From Ralstonia soli (GTDB taxonomy: Bacteria > Pseudomonadota > Gammaproteobacteria > Burkholderiales > Burkholderiaceae), in contig NZ_JAMXHT010000005.1 of assembly GCF_023955655.1 (NCBI RefSeq), positions 1 through 64,000 of the forward strand: a DNA stretch of 64,000 bases, in the 5' to 3' direction. Below, one piece after another: positions 43,584 to 53,369 of this stretch (its first letter is position 1; the number at the start of each line of letters is the position of its first letter). A program made the translations under genes and the position numbers. Under the pieces are notes generated by a model. The model was not told the origin of the DNA. It ran no database searches and was given only the letters and a program-made list of their open reading frames with translations.

Positions 43584-44930
43584 ATGACAGAAAACAATCC
43601 CTCGGAGACCGCACGGCACGCCCTACGGCTGCTGGCCTCACGCAGGTTGGCTCCCACGCCAGACAACTTTGCCTCGATCTATTACGAAATCGCCGGCAGC
43701 AAGCCCAACGGAGACGCCCAGGCGGCGGAGCGGGCGGTGCTGCTGCGCGAGTTGTGCGAGCAGCTCGCATGCACGGTCGAGTGCTTTCTGCCGGCGCTGG
43801 GCGAAGGCGATACCCCGGTCGGTCCCGCCGCCTGGACGCTGATCCAGGCCTGCCGTTCGGGCTCCGAAAGCCTGGCAGGGCTGAACGCCAAGCTGGCGGC
43901 GTTCAGGCAATGGCTGTCGCTCGCCATGGAAGACCAGAGCGAGATCCGCCGCGCGCTGCTGGGCCTGCTGCAGCTGGTCTTTGAGAACATCGGCGAGCTG
44001 TCGCTGGACGACCGCTGGATGCGCGGCCAGATCGAGGCCCTGATGAAGGCCAGCGAAGCGCCCATCAGCCTGCGCCGGCTGGACGAGCTGCGGCGCCGCC
44101 TCACAGAGGTCATCCACAAGCAGAGCTCGCTGAAGTCGAAGTCGATCGAGGCCCAGGAAGAGATGAAGCGGCTGCTGGCCGCCTTCATGGAGCGCCTGTC
44201 TGCCGCGGCCGAAATCTCGGGCGAGCACCATCGCCAGATGGAAGCGTGCGCCAAGAAGATCGAATCGGCCCACAGCATCGCCGAGATTGCGCCGGCCATT
44301 CAGGACGCGCTCTCGGCCACCCGTTGGATGTCGCAGGAAGCCGCGCGCAACCGCGACGAGCTCTCGGCGATGAAGGTGAAGGCCGAAGAAGCGGCGGCCG
44401 AAGTGGCGCGGCTGCGCAAGGCGCTCGACCTGGCGTCGGCCTCGGCGCGTCATGACCTGCTGACCGGGGCGCTCAACCGCAAGGGCCTGGAAGAAGCGCT
44501 GGAGCGCGAAGTCGCCCGCGCCGCGCGCCAGAACTCGGTGCTGTCGATCGCCTTCCTGGACATCGACGATTTCAAGGCCATCAACGATACCCACGGACAC
44601 AGCTTCGGCGACGATGCGCTTGCGCACCTGGCCCAGGTCGCGCGCGAATCGATGCGCCCGCAGGACACGCTTGCCCGCTTTGGCGGCGAGGAGTTCGTGA
44701 TCCTGATGCCCGACACGTGCCTGGAAGACGGCGTGCAAACCATCGTCCGGCTCCAGCGCGCGCTCACGCAGCGTTTTTTTGCGGCGGGCGATACGCGGCT
44801 CTTCATCACCTTCTCTGCCGGCGTGGCGGAGATCGGCAAGGACGAGGCCCCCATGGCTGCCATCCACCGCGCCGACCGCGGCATGTATCTGGCCAAGCGC
44901 GCGGGCAAGAACAAGGTCGTCAGCGCGTAA
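43584..44930 (+). CDS. GGDEF diguanylate cyclase
   Basis: 448 residues, soluble. Residues 1-285 are helical, with a coiled coil (about 150-290: KSIEAQEEMKRLLAAFMERL, AKKIESAHSIAEI, ELSAMKVKAEEAAAEVARLRKALDLA). The GGDEF domain follows: HDLLTGALNRKGLEEAL, FLDIDDFKAINDTHGHSFGDDAL and the active-site RFGGEEFVIL (GGEEF 367-371). The product-inhibition site RxxD (RPQD) is five residues before GGEEF. The enzyme makes c-di-GMP and is under allosteric control. It pairs with the HD-GYP phosphodiesterase upstream. Confidence 0.93.
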   Translation: MTENNPSETARHALRLLASRRLAPTPDNFASIYYEIAGSKPNGDAQAAERAVLLRELCEQLACTVECFLPALGEGDTPVGPAAWTLIQACRSGSESLAGLNAKLAAFRQWLSLAMEDQSEIRRALLGLLQLVFENIGELSLDDRWMRGQIEALMKASEAPISLRRLDELRRRLTEVIHKQSSLKSKSIEAQEEMKRLLAAFMERLSAAAEISGEHHRQMEACAKKIESAHSIAEIAPAIQDALSATRWMSQEAARNRDELSAMKVKAEEAAAEVARLRKALDLASASARHDLLTGALNRKGLEEALEREVARAARQNSVLSIAFLDIDDFKAINDTHGHSFGDDALAHLAQVARESMRPQDTLARFGGEEFVILMPDTCLEDGVQTIVRLQRALTQRFFAAGDTRLFITFSAGVAEIGKDEAPMAAIHRADRGMYLAKRAGKNKVVSA

Positions 44931-45098
44931 GGCGCTGGGCGATGCCCTTCGGCCTTGGCGGGCACGCGAAGGGGAGAAGGGGAAAAAGGGGAAAGGCCCC
45001 GCTAGCGCCTCTGAACGGGCTCAAATGGGCGGGGCATCGCCGGTTCTGTCTGGCGCCGGCCCTATACTGTCGGCCTCACAAACCGCCGCCCCAGCCCC

Positions 45099-46418
45099 AT
45101 GTTTTCTCCCCTCCACATCGCCGACAGATCCGCGCGTCGCGCCCGGAGACTTTGGACCAACTACGGCATCTTCTGGCTCGGCGCCGTCCTTGTCGGGCTG
45201 GTGTCCGTGGCTTACGCGAAGATCATCGACTGGGGTTTCGAGCTGTTCCGCGGCATGGTGTCCCACGCGTTCTGGCTGCCGATCGTGGTGACGCCTCTTG
45301 GCGCGGCGCTCGCCATCTGGCTGACGCAGCGGTACTTTCGCGGCGCCGAGGGCAGCGGTATCCCGCAAGTCATCGCCACACTGGAAGACGGGCGGCTGTC
45401 GAGTGCGCTGCTCTCCCTGCGCATCATGGTCGGCAAGATCGTGGTGTCGTTCCTGGGCATCCTCTGTGGGTTCACGATCGGCCGCGAAGGGCCGACGGTG
45501 CAGATCGGCGCATCGCTCATGTATGCCATGCGGCGGGGCTATCGACGAAGCAGCCACCATATCGAGCGACAGCTTGCGCTTGCGGGGGCCGCAGCCGGGC
45601 TGGCGGCAGCGTTCAACACGCCGCTGGCGGGCGTCGTGTTTGCCATTGAGGAACTGACGCGCAGTTTCGTGTCGCGCAACAGCGGAACGCTCATCACCGC
45701 CATCATCTTTTCGGGGGTGGTCGCACTGGGCTTGCAAGGCAACTACCTGTACTTCGGCCGTATCCAGGCCATCGGCACATTCCACCTGGCGCTGGTGCCG
45801 ATCGTGATTGCCGCGAGCCTGCTCTCGGGCGTGGCTGGCGGAGCGTTTTGCTGGCTGCTGCTGAACCTGCCGCGCTGGTTACCCGCACCGCTGCTGACAC
45901 TGCGACAGGCGCAGCCGGTGCAATTCGCTTTCCTGTGCGGCGTCGCCATTGCGCTGATCGGGCTGCTGTCCGGCGGCACGACGTTCGGCAGCGGTTATGC
46001 CGAAGCGCGCGCCCTGCTGGAAACCCATCAGGTCCTGTCGCCGTTCTACGCGGTGCTCAAGTTTGCCGCGCTGGTCGCGTCGTACCTGTCGGGTATTCCG
46101 GGCGGCATCTTCGCGCCGTCCTTGGCGATCGGGGCGGGGCTCGGCAACGTGATGTCGCTGGTGATATCGGCCATCCCGCTGCCAAGCCTGGCGGCGCTGT
46201 GCATGGTGGGCTATCTGGCGGCCGTCACGCAGTCGCCCATCACGTCGTTCGTGATCGTGATGGAGATGATCGACGGCCACGAGATGGTGCTGCCGCTCAT
46301 GGCGGTGGCGGTGCTGTCGAGCCAAGTGTCCAAGACGCTGACGCCGTCGTTCTATCACACGCTGGCCCATCGCTTTCGGGCATCGGTGCCGCGCCCGGTA
46401 AGCCCGGTAAGCCGCTAG
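45099..46418 (+). CDS. clcA: ClC-type chloride/proton antiporter
   Basis: 439 residues with the 18-helix ClC pattern. The anion-pathway motifs are GAEGSGIPQVI, CGFTIGREGPTVQIGASL (with the gating glutamate in GREGP) and SGIPGGIFAPSLAIGAGLG. The internal glutamate of exchangers is present in VVFAIEELTRSF, so this is an H+/Cl- antiporter rather than a channel. It functions in the inner membrane, for example in acid resistance. No CBS domains are attached. The start is at ATG 45099, eleven residues before a basic N-terminal helix. Confidence 0.9.
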   Translation: MFSPLHIADRSARRARRLWTNYGIFWLGAVLVGLVSVAYAKIIDWGFELFRGMVSHAFWLPIVVTPLGAALAIWLTQRYFRGAEGSGIPQVIATLEDGRLSSALLSLRIMVGKIVVSFLGILCGFTIGREGPTVQIGASLMYAMRRGYRRSSHHIERQLALAGAAAGLAAAFNTPLAGVVFAIEELTRSFVSRNSGTLITAIIFSGVVALGLQGNYLYFGRIQAIGTFHLALVPIVIAASLLSGVAGGAFCWLLLNLPRWLPAPLLTLRQAQPVQFAFLCGVAIALIGLLSGGTTFGSGYAEARALLETHQVLSPFYAVLKFAALVASYLSGIPGGIFAPSLAIGAGLGNVMSLVISAIPLPSLAALCMVGYLAAVTQSPITSFVIVMEMIDGHEMVLPLMAVAVLSSQVSKTLTPSFYHTLAHRFRASVPRPVSPVSR

Positions 46419-46519
46419 CCTGCGGCGATACACGGGCTGCGCCGCGCGCAAGGAACGCTTATTGCGAGGGAAGCGGGCAACGTACCAACCCCTGCAGCGC
46501 TTGCATAAGCCCGGCACCC

Positions 46520-47722
46520 ATGGCCCACAAAAAATCGCGCCCGGGCGAGGTGCGCCCAAAGAACCGTGCGCGTGTACTCGCCCGTCTGCGTCAGTCGAAG
46601 ATGACGTGCTCGACGCATGCCTTCGTTCGGGGCAGCACCGTCCGGTTCTACGAATGGCTGAGTGAAGTCCGGCCGCACACGCTGCCGGATGGCCCCGCGA
46701 TCTGGATCTGCGGTGACTGCCATGTCGGCAACCTCGGCCCCATCGGTGATGCGTCCGGCTCGCCGAGCATACAGATCCGGGATCTGGACCAGACGGTCAT
46801 TGGCAACCCCGCGCACGATCTGATCCGGCTGGGTGTCTCGCTGGCCACAGCGGCGCGCGGGTCCGACCTGCCCGGCATCGTCACCGCAAAAATGGTGGAA
46901 GCGCTGATGGCGGGGTACCTGCACGGGATCGACCCGGATGCGGCGCTGCATCTGCCGCCACGTCCGGCGTCGGTGCGCACCGCAATGAAGGCGGCAACTG
47001 CGCGTACGTGGAAGCAATTGGCCAAGGAGCGGCTCGATGGTCCGTCTCCCTCCATTCCGCTGGGCCGCCATTTCTGGCCGCTGTCGCGAGAGGAGCGGCG
47101 CGAAATCAAAAGTCTGGTGAGTCAGCATGAAGTGCTCGCCCTCGTGGCGCGTCTTTATGAGCTCCCGGGCGAGGCCTCCGTGCACATCGTGGACGCGGCG
47201 TATTGGGTCAAGGGATGCAGCTCGCTGGGCCAGAGGCGCTATGCCGTCTTGCTTGCGGTCGAGCAGGATCGCGGGCCACGGTATCGGCTGATTGATGTGA
47301 AAGAGGCCGGCAAGGCTGCAGCGCCCTGTGTCTCGGCAGCGGATATGCCCCGACACAACGGTGAACGCGTGGTCATGGGGGCGCGCCATCTTTGCCCCAA
47401 GCTCGGCGAGCGGATGGCGTGGGGCCGCATGCTGGGCCGCAGCTTTTTCATGCGCGAGCTGCAGCCGCAGGACCTGAAGCTGTCGGTCGACAAGCTGGAG
47501 CAGGAAGACGCCACCGTGCTGGCCGCGTATCTGGGCAACATCGTCGGCCTTGCGCACGGCAGCCAGATGCCGCCGGATGTGGCAACGGCATGGGGCCGTG
47601 AGCTACGGGCGCGGCATGGGCGCTCCATCGATGCGCCGTTCTGGCTATGGTCTTCGATCGTCGATCTGGTCGGGCTGCACGAGCGCCAATATCTGGAGTA
47701 CTGCCGCACCTGGGCCCGCTGA
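46520..47722 (+). CDS. DUF2252 family protein
   Basis: 400 residues from ATG 46520; an open frame extends upstream but antisense-like residues there overlap clcA. Signatures are KMTCSTHAFVRGSTVRFYEWL, WICGDCHVGNLGPIGD and IQIRDLDQTVIGNPAHDLIRLGVSLA. GDCHxGN followed by a DLD segment resembles the catalytic loop and metal site of aminoglycoside-phosphotransferase-like kinases, so a kinase-like fold is possible (inference). DUF2252 has no established function. The gene lies between clcA and a group of small stress-type genes. Confidence 0.85.
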   Translation: MAHKKSRPGEVRPKNRARVLARLRQSKMTCSTHAFVRGSTVRFYEWLSEVRPHTLPDGPAIWICGDCHVGNLGPIGDASGSPSIQIRDLDQTVIGNPAHDLIRLGVSLATAARGSDLPGIVTAKMVEALMAGYLHGIDPDAALHLPPRPASVRTAMKAATARTWKQLAKERLDGPSPSIPLGRHFWPLSREERREIKSLVSQHEVLALVARLYELPGEASVHIVDAAYWVKGCSSLGQRRYAVLLAVEQDRGPRYRLIDVKEAGKAAAPCVSAADMPRHNGERVVMGARHLCPKLGERMAWGRMLGRSFFMRELQPQDLKLSVDKLEQEDATVLAAYLGNIVGLAHGSQMPPDVATAWGRELRARHGRSIDAPFWLWSSIVDLVGLHERQYLEYCRTWAR

Positions 47723-47793
47723 GCGATGTGGTCCGGCGCCCGAGCCCTCAGCCATCACATGTGGCCAGCGTTATCTGATGAGGTCAACGAGCA

Positions 47794-48030
47794 GTGTGCC
47801 GTTCAAGCCTGTCACCAGCAGGGCGCCCGCTGTGGCCCGCCCGACCCGGCGCCGGCCGGCCGCATGCCGGCACAAACCTGCCCGTGCCCGCCGATGGCGG
47901 AGACGATACCGCCGCGCTGAACCTGGGCGAGACCGAACTCGCCACGCTGGAAGCCATGAAGACGCGGCTGACGTCCGACCCCGATGTCGATCCGCCCACG
48001 GGTGCGGAGCTGGGTGAGCGCAAGGCCTGA
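47794..48030 (+). CDS. Possible small hypothetical protein, 78 aa (tentative)
   Basis: A GTG at 47794 opens a 78-codon frame in the 376-bp gap after the DUF2252 gene. The C-terminal half (GDDTAALNLGETELATLEAMKTRL, DPDVDPPTGAELGERK) has a natural, acidic amino-acid mix, whereas the first 25 residues look like out-of-frame sequence. A shorter start within the frame is possible. No similarity recognised. Confidence 0.3.
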   Translation: MCRSSLSPAGRPLWPARPGAGRPHAGTNLPVPADGGDDTAALNLGETELATLEAMKTRLTSDPDVDPPTGAELGERKA

Positions 48031-48098
48031 CGGCCGGGCCTGGAGTTTGCGTCTGCATGTCGGTACCAGCCGCTTTCCGGTTCGACATGGAGACGCTC

Positions 48099-48269
48099 AT
48101 GGACACGCAAGAACTGCTCGCTGTCGTGGCGGTCACCCTGGCGGTGATCGCCGCATATGCATTCGCCCGCGATGTGCCCGAAGACCCGTTCGGCGCGAGC
48201 GCGCAACAAGTGCTGCCGATGCGGGCGGGCCTGCCGCCGCCGCATCCCTATCCGAGCGGGGTACGGTGA
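48099..48269 (+). CDS. Small single-pass membrane protein, 56 aa
   Basis: ATG at 48099 with GGAG seven bases upstream; ATGs at 48057 and 48087 are in frame too. Residues 6-24 (LLAVVAVTLAVIAAYAFA) form one membrane helix, followed by a short acidic and Pro-rich tail. The stop codon overlaps the next gene start (TGATG), so the two are coupled. Function unknown; it may belong with the SIR2-like gene two positions on. Confidence 0.55.
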   Translation: MDTQELLAVVAVTLAVIAAYAFARDVPEDPFGASAQQVLPMRAGLPPPHPYPSGVR

Positions 48270-48547
48270 TGCAAGGCGATCCCTCACAAGCTGGACCGGT
48301 TGAGCCGGCAGGCTCGCCCGGTGCCAGGCACGACGTGGTTCAGTTCGAATGCGCGGGCCATACCGTGACGGTCAGCGCCGAGCAGGACGCGAACGGCGTC
48401 TGGGTGCCACGCATCTCGGTGGCCAACGGCCAGCGGCGCTTTGAGATTCGCGAGATATCGCAGGCGTGGCGGGGCTGGCATACCGAAGGCGAGGCCGTGC
48501 GCGATGGCATGGAGCAAGCCCGTTTGCTGCTCACTCGACAGCCGTGA
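48269..48547 (+). CDS. Small hypothetical protein, 92 aa
   Basis: ATG at 48269 overlaps the stop of the upstream membrane-protein gene and its own stop overlaps the GTG start of the SIR2 gene, so all three appear translationally coupled. After a 20-residue Gly/Pro-rich N-terminus there is a compact beta-rich segment (DVVQFECAGHTVTVSAEQDANG) and a helix ending TEGEAVRDGMEQARLLL. No family was recognised. Context makes it a candidate accessory of the SIR2-like enzyme. Confidence 0.6.
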   Translation: MQGDPSQAGPVEPAGSPGARHDVVQFECAGHTVTVSAEQDANGVWVPRISVANGQRRFEIREISQAWRGWHTEGEAVRDGMEQARLLLTRQP

Positions 48548-49455
48548 GGAAACCGCCCCGCAAGGCGCCGCTCATACGCTGGCCGCGGCGGCTGGTGGAG
48601 GACATCGCGCGTCGGCGTGCGGTGTTGTTCTTCGGTTCGGGCGTCTCGGCCAATGCCCGTTCGGCCGATGGAAAATCCAGGCCGCCCACGTGGGCCGAAC
48701 TGCTGAACGCGGCAGCGGCAGATATGGAGGCCAAGGCGCCCCAGGTGGCCAATGAGGTCCGGACCTTTGTCGAGCGCGGCGACGTGCTCACGGCCGCCGA
48801 GATCGTGCGCCGCGTGCTGGGGCCGCGCAAGCTCACGGCGCTGCTGCGGCGCAACCTGGTGACGCCACAATTCCGTGCCGCGCCGATTCACGACGCGCTG
48901 ATCGCGCTCGATTTCCGTATCACGCTCACGCCAAACTTCGACTCGTTGTACGAGACGCGCGCAATGGCGCTCAACCCCAGCGCCGTCGTCTGCCATTACA
49001 GCGACCGTTCTGTCGCCACCCGGCTGCGAGACGAGCCCGATCTCATCATCAAGACGCACGGCTCCATGAGCGAGCCGGCGTCGTTGATCTTCTCGCGTTG
49101 CGACTACATCCACGCCCGGTCGCGCTACCGGGCCTTCTACGGGCTGGTCGAGGCGCTGCTGCGTACCTACACCTTCCTGTTTGTCGGCTGCGGCATCGAC
49201 GATTCAGACATGCGCGCCCTGCTGGAAGCGTATGGCGCAGACCACCCCGGCGCGGAGCGGCACTACTTCGTCGCCGCTGCCGATACGTTCTCCGATCTGA
49301 CGGCGAGTGTCCTGGCTGATGCGCTGAACCTGCATGTGCTTCGGTACGACGCGCCCGCCGCTGACCACGCAGCCCTTGTGGATGCGTTCAAGATGCTGCG
49401 GGCGCAGGTTGATGCCGAGCGCGCCGCCATGCGCAATCCATCCACGACCGCGTGA
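48544..49455 (+). CDS. SIR2-like domain protein (probable NADase or NAD-binding effector)
   Basis: 303 residues from GTG 48544. The SIR2 landmarks are in order: AVLFFGSGVSANA (residues 26-38, nucleotide-binding Gly loop), ITLTPNFDSLYE (N131/D133), IIKTHGSM (His172, catalytic position) and FLFVGCGIDDSDM (about 212-222). This is the SIR2_2 type without the zinc-binding module of deacetylases. In antiphage systems such as Thoeris and SIR2-Argonaute this fold degrades NAD+. Here it stands alone without HerA, Argonaute or TIR partners, preceded by two small coupled genes. Enzyme function is inferred. Confidence 0.8.
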   Translation: MRKPPRKAPLIRWPRRLVEDIARRRAVLFFGSGVSANARSADGKSRPPTWAELLNAAAADMEAKAPQVANEVRTFVERGDVLTAAEIVRRVLGPRKLTALLRRNLVTPQFRAAPIHDALIALDFRITLTPNFDSLYETRAMALNPSAVVCHYSDRSVATRLRDEPDLIIKTHGSMSEPASLIFSRCDYIHARSRYRAFYGLVEALLRTYTFLFVGCGIDDSDMRALLEAYGADHPGAERHYFVAAADTFSDLTASVLADALNLHVLRYDAPAADHAALVDAFKMLRAQVDAERAAMRNPSTTA

Positions 49456-49519
49456 GCGTGAGTGAGCGCGTGGTCGGCGTGTGTTTGATTCCGGCAGACG
49501 GGACGGCAACGCGGCAGCC

Positions 49520-50032
49520 TCAGCGCTTGGCCTCGATCCCTGGCGTTTCCGATCGCGTCAGAAACGTGATCGTGATGCTGGGCAGGTGCTCGGCCAGCCA
49601 TGCCGCCATGGCGCGCTCCTGCGGCAGGATGAAGTCGCATACGCGCACTGTCTCGGCGTCTCCGCAATGTTCGGCGGCGGTGCGCAGGCTGGTGTAGGCG
49701 GCAATTTCCAGGTGCTCGAAGATATAGCCCGCCATGGCCCCTTTAACGACCTCGTCAGACACGGCCATGCTGCCCAAGCCCTGGCCAAACGCCAGGATGC
49801 GGGCCGCGATGTCCTTCATCGCTGAAGTGCTGCCCCCGAGCCGGTGAATGCACGATTCGACCAGACGCTGCTGCTCCTTGGTCTCGACGATGTGCTCGTC
49901 GATGCGGCGTTTGAGGTCGGGGTAGTGTTTCAGGCGGTCGGACTGCGCGCGCAGCATCTGTTCGGCTTGCTCTTCCATGGCATGGGCATCGCGCAGCCAG
50001 TCCAGTACGTGTTCTTGGGCGGGGGTTGTCAT
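49520..50032 (-). CDS. DUF892 ferritin-like protein (YciE/YciF family)
   Basis: 170 residues from ATG 50032 with AAGGAG upstream. The four-helix bundle is apparent: EHVLDWLRDAHAMEEQAEQML, DEHIVETKEQQRLVESCIHRL, YIFEHLEIAAYTSLRTAAEH and LPQERAMAAWLAEHLP. The Glu and His residues spaced along the helices are in the positions of a di-iron site. YciE/YciF-type proteins are general stress proteins. Monocistronic. Confidence 0.85.
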   Translation of the reverse strand: MTTPAQEHVLDWLRDAHAMEEQAEQMLRAQSDRLKHYPDLKRRIDEHIVETKEQQRLVESCIHRLGGSTSAMKDIAARILAFGQGLGSMAVSDEVVKGAMAGYIFEHLEIAAYTSLRTAAEHCGDAETVRVCDFILPQERAMAAWLAEHLPSITITFLTRSETPGIEAKR

Positions 50033-50097
50033 GGGAAAGGCTCCTTGAGTGGCGCCCACGAGTGGCGACCACGACCACGCAACGAGCGGGCCTGCCC

Positions 50098-50757
50098 TCA
50101 GCCCCCCAGTCGCCAGACCTTGTCATCCGCCACGCCGTACAGCGCTTCATCGAGCGCGGCGGGGGCCGTCCACAGGCCGGTGAACTCGCCAAATGCAGGC
50201 AGCAGCGCGCAGCCGGGGCCAAAGCGGAAGCACGGCAGCCGCAGCCGGTCCCGCCCGCGCCCGCTGATGACAACGCCCGGGTGCACGTGGCCCGCGATCA
50301 CGTAGCGGCCGGGCACGGCTTGCGGTTCGTGGCACAGCGCGAAGGGGCCGACCGTCCAGGGTTCTTCCACCACGTTGAAGCACAGGCCGGCCGGTGGGTC
50401 GCCCGCATGGCGGTCGTGATTGCCGCGCACCAGCGTGCAGGCCACGTCGGCATGCCGGGCGCGCCACGCAGCGAGGGCGCTGAGCGCGCCGGCGGCCTCG
50501 CGCGCGTGCAGCAGATCGCCCAGCCAGGCGACATGCGCCACCGGCAGCCGCGCCAGCATGGCGTCGAGCCGCGCAACAGCCTGCACGGTGCTGCCCGCGG
50601 GCACCGGCACGCCGCGTGCGCGGAAGGTTGCAGCCTTGCCGAAATGCGCGTCCGCCACCATCAACATGCGCTGCGCCGGCCACCACAACGCGCGCTCGGG
50701 CAGCAGGCATACGGTCTCGCCCGCGCAGTCGATAGACAGGTCATGGGTGCCGGTCAT
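50098..50757 (-). CDS. pdeM: Ligase-associated phosphoesterase PdeM
   Basis: 219 residues, calcineurin-like metallophosphoesterase. Metal ligands are in [43 protein letters not shown] and [10 protein letters not shown], the full set for a two-metal site. The enzyme is the endonuclease partner of the ligase-associated DNA damage response set. Its start overlaps the helicase stop by ATGA; it is the last gene of a four-gene minus-strand operon. Confidence 0.92.
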   Translation of the reverse strand: MTGTHDLSIDCAGETVCLLPERALWWPAQRMLMVADAHFGKAATFRARGVPVPAGSTVQAVARLDAMLARLPVAHVAWLGDLLHAREAAGALSALAAWRARHADVACTLVRGNHDRHAGDPPAGLCFNVVEEPWTVGPFALCHEPQAVPGRYVIAGHVHPGVVISGRGRDRLRLPCFRFGPGCALLPAFGEFTGLWTAPAALDEALYGVADDKVWRLGG

Positions 50758-53369
50758 AGCAGTGGCAGCGGTTTCGATGTCTTGCGCGGGCGCCGCGCCT
50801 GCCGGCTGCGCTTGCCCGCCGCTTCAGGTGATTCAGTCATGCGCAGCGCCGCCTGCACGTCTGCGTCAATGGCTGGCCGCTCTGCGGCATCCGGGTCGGT
50901 TGGCTCGGGGCCGGCGGCGCGCTCGGCATCGGCCAGCATGCGGGCGATACGGTCAGCCAGTTTCTCGGTGGAGAGTTGTTCACGAAAGCGCTCCACCATC
51001 AGCGGAAAACCAAACGGCGAGGGCCGCTTCAGCGCGCGCAGTTCGAGCCGCAGGCCGCGCATGCGGGTGAGGGCGGCTTCGATGCGGTCGAGGTCCAGCT
51101 CCTGGCGCAGCACTTCGGTTTCTGCCTGCGTGAGCAGCAGGTTGCCCGGGTCGTGGCGCCGGAAGACTTCAAAGAACAGGCCGGATGACGCTTGCAACTG
51201 GCGCGTGCTCTTGTGCGCGCCCGGGTAGCCCTGAAACACCAGCCCAGACACGCGTGCAATCTCCCGAAAACGGCGTTGGGCCAGCTCGCCGGCATTGAGG
51301 CTGGCGAGCACGTCGTGCACAAGGGTGTGGGTGGCAAACAAGTCACCGCTGGCCAGCAGCGTGGGCCAATCGATGGGCGTGGCGGACAGCAGTTCGAGCC
51401 CGTAGTCGTTGAATGCCAGCGAGAAGGTAGCCGGTGTGCGATGGGCGGCGCGCCACGCCAGCAGGCTGGCCAGCCCCAGGTGCGCGTGCCGCCCGGCAAA
51501 CGGATACAGGAACAGATGCCAGCCCTCCCGCGTGTGCAGCGTCTCGGCCACCAGCGTGGCCGTGGTGGGTAGCGCAGACCAGCGCGCCTGCAGCTCCAGT
51601 AGTGGCCGCGCAGCTTCCATCTCGGCGCTGTCAAAGCGCCCGTGTGCCGCCGCATCCAGTTGCGCGACCACGGCTTGCGCGAGCTCTGTCGACAGGGGCA
51701 TGCGGCCGCCGTTCCAGCGCGGCACCGCAGCCCGCTTGCCGCTGGCACGGCGCACATAGGCCGTCATGTCCTGCACGCGCACCAGCTCCAGCAGCCGGCC
51801 CGCAAACAGAAAATTGTCGCCGGGGCGCAGGCGCGCGATGAAGCCTTCTTCAATCGACCCCAACGCGCCGCCACCGGCAGCACGCCACCAGCGCACGTTC
51901 ATCGTGGCATCGCTGACGATGGTGCCGATGCTCATGCGGTGCCGCCGGGCGAGCCGCGCATCGGGCACGCGCCAGATGCCGTGCGCATCGGGTGTCACGC
52001 GGTGGTAGTCGGGGTAGGCCGTGAGCGAGTGGCCGCCCTGGCGCACGAAGTCGAGCGCCCATTGCCATTCGGCGTCGAGCAGGTCGCGGTAGGCCCAGGC
52101 GCGGCGCACCTCCTGCAGCAGCGCATCGGGCACGAAGCCGCCGCCCAGCGCCACTGTCACCAGATGCTGGACGAGCACATCCAGCGGTTTGTGCGGCGAT
52201 GCGCGGGCTTCCACCTGGCCCGACATGGCCGCAGCGCGCGCGGCTGCGCCCTCCACCAGTTCCAGGCTATGCGTGGGCACCACCGTCACGCGGGAAGGCC
52301 GCCCCGGCGCGTGGCCAGACCGCCCCGCCCGCTGCAGCAGCCGCGCCACGCCCTTGGGCGAGCCGATCTGCAGCACGCGTTCCACTGGCAGAAAATCCAC
52401 GCCCAAGTCCAGGCTCGACGTGCAGAACACGGCTTTGAGCACACCCTGCTTGAGCCCGGTCTCGACCCAGTCGCGCGTGGCGCGATCGAGCGAGCCGTGA
52501 TGCAGCGCAATCAACCCCGCCCATTCGGGCCGCGCATTGATGGCGGCCTGATACCACAGCTCCGCCTGCGAACGTGTATTGAGAAACACCAGCGCGGTGC
52601 GGGCGCTCTCCAACTCTGCCAGCACATGCGGCAGCATCGCCATGCCCAGGTGCCCGGCCCAGGGGAAACGCCCCACGCCGTCGGGCAGCAGCGTATCGAT
52701 CTCCATGCGTTTGGGCAGATGGCCCTGCACCAGCGTGCCGGTAGACGGCGCGCTCGCGTCGCCCAGCGCATCCATGGCTTCCGCCAGATTGCCCAGCGTG
52801 GCGGACAACCCCCACACCACCAGCCCCGGCGACCACGCCCGCAGCCGGGCCAGCGCAAGCTGCACTTGCACGCCGCGCTTGTTGCCCACCAGCTCGTGCC
52901 ACTCATCGACGACCACCACGCGCACCGAGCCCAGCGCGTCCCGCGCATCGGCACGTGCGAGCAGCAACGACAGGCTCTCTGGCGTGGTGACCAGCGCCGT
53001 AGGCAGCCGGCGCGATTGCGCGGCGCGCTCGGCGCTGCCGGTGTCGCCGGTGCGCAGCCCCAGCGTCCAGTGCGGTGCCAGCGCCTGTGCGGCTTCCGTC
53101 AATGCACGTGTGGTGTCGGCGGCCAGCGCGCGCATGGGCGTGAGCCACAGTACCGACAGGGGCGGTGCGCCGCCACGCCCGCGCACCTGCGCCAGCCGCT
53201 GCAGCGCGCCCAGCCAGACGGCATAGGTCTTGCCCGCGCCGGTGGTGGCATGCAGCAGGCCCGATTCGCCACGCGCCATGGCCGCCCACACCGCGCGTTG
53301 GAACGGCATCGGCGTCCAGCCGCGTGCGGCAAACCAGGCATCGAGGTCAGGCAGCGCGGTGTCGTTCAT
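50754..53369 (-). CDS. Ligase-associated DEXH-box helicase (Lhr-like)
   Basis: 871 residues, SF2. Walker A is [14 protein letters not shown]; motif II is [13 protein letters not shown] (DEWH); motif III is [40 protein letters not shown] and [16 protein letters not shown] form motifs IV-VI. The C-terminal half holds the Lhr winged-helix and beta-barrel domains. Lhr-type helicases unwind DNA and DNA-RNA duplexes in repair. It overlaps the ligase gene upstream and pdeM downstream by ATGA each. Confidence 0.92.
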   Translation of the reverse strand: MNDTALPDLDAWFAARGWTPMPFQRAVWAAMARGESGLLHATTGAGKTYAVWLGALQRLAQVRGRGGAPPLSVLWLTPMRALAADTTRALTEAAQALAPHWTLGLRTGDTGSAERAAQSRRLPTALVTTPESLSLLLARADARDALGSVRVVVVDEWHELVGNKRGVQVQLALARLRAWSPGLVVWGLSATLGNLAEAMDALGDASAPSTGTLVQGHLPKRMEIDTLLPDGVGRFPWAGHLGMAMLPHVLAELESARTALVFLNTRSQAELWYQAAINARPEWAGLIALHHGSLDRATRDWVETGLKQGVLKAVFCTSSLDLGVDFLPVERVLQIGSPKGVARLLQRAGRSGHAPGRPSRVTVVPTHSLELVEGAAARAAAMSGQVEARASPHKPLDVLVQHLVTVALGGGFVPDALLQEVRRAWAYRDLLDAEWQWALDFVRQGGHSLTAYPDYHRVTPDAHGIWRVPDARLARRHRMSIGTIVSDATMNVRWWRAAGGGALGSIEEGFIARLRPGDNFLFAGRLLELVRVQDMTAYVRRASGKRAAVPRWNGGRMPLSTELAQAVVAQLDAAAHGRFDSAEMEAARPLLELQARWSALPTTATLVAETLHTREGWHLFLYPFAGRHAHLGLASLLAWRAAHRTPATFSLAFNDYGLELLSATPIDWPTLLASGDLFATHTLVHDVLASLNAGELAQRRFREIARVSGLVFQGYPGAHKSTRQLQASSGLFFEVFRRHDPGNLLLTQAETEVLRQELDLDRIEAALTRMRGLRLELRALKRPSPFGFPLMVERFREQLSTEKLADRIARMLADAERAAGPEPTDPDAAERPAIDADVQAALRMTESPEAAGKRSRQARRPRKTSKPLPLL

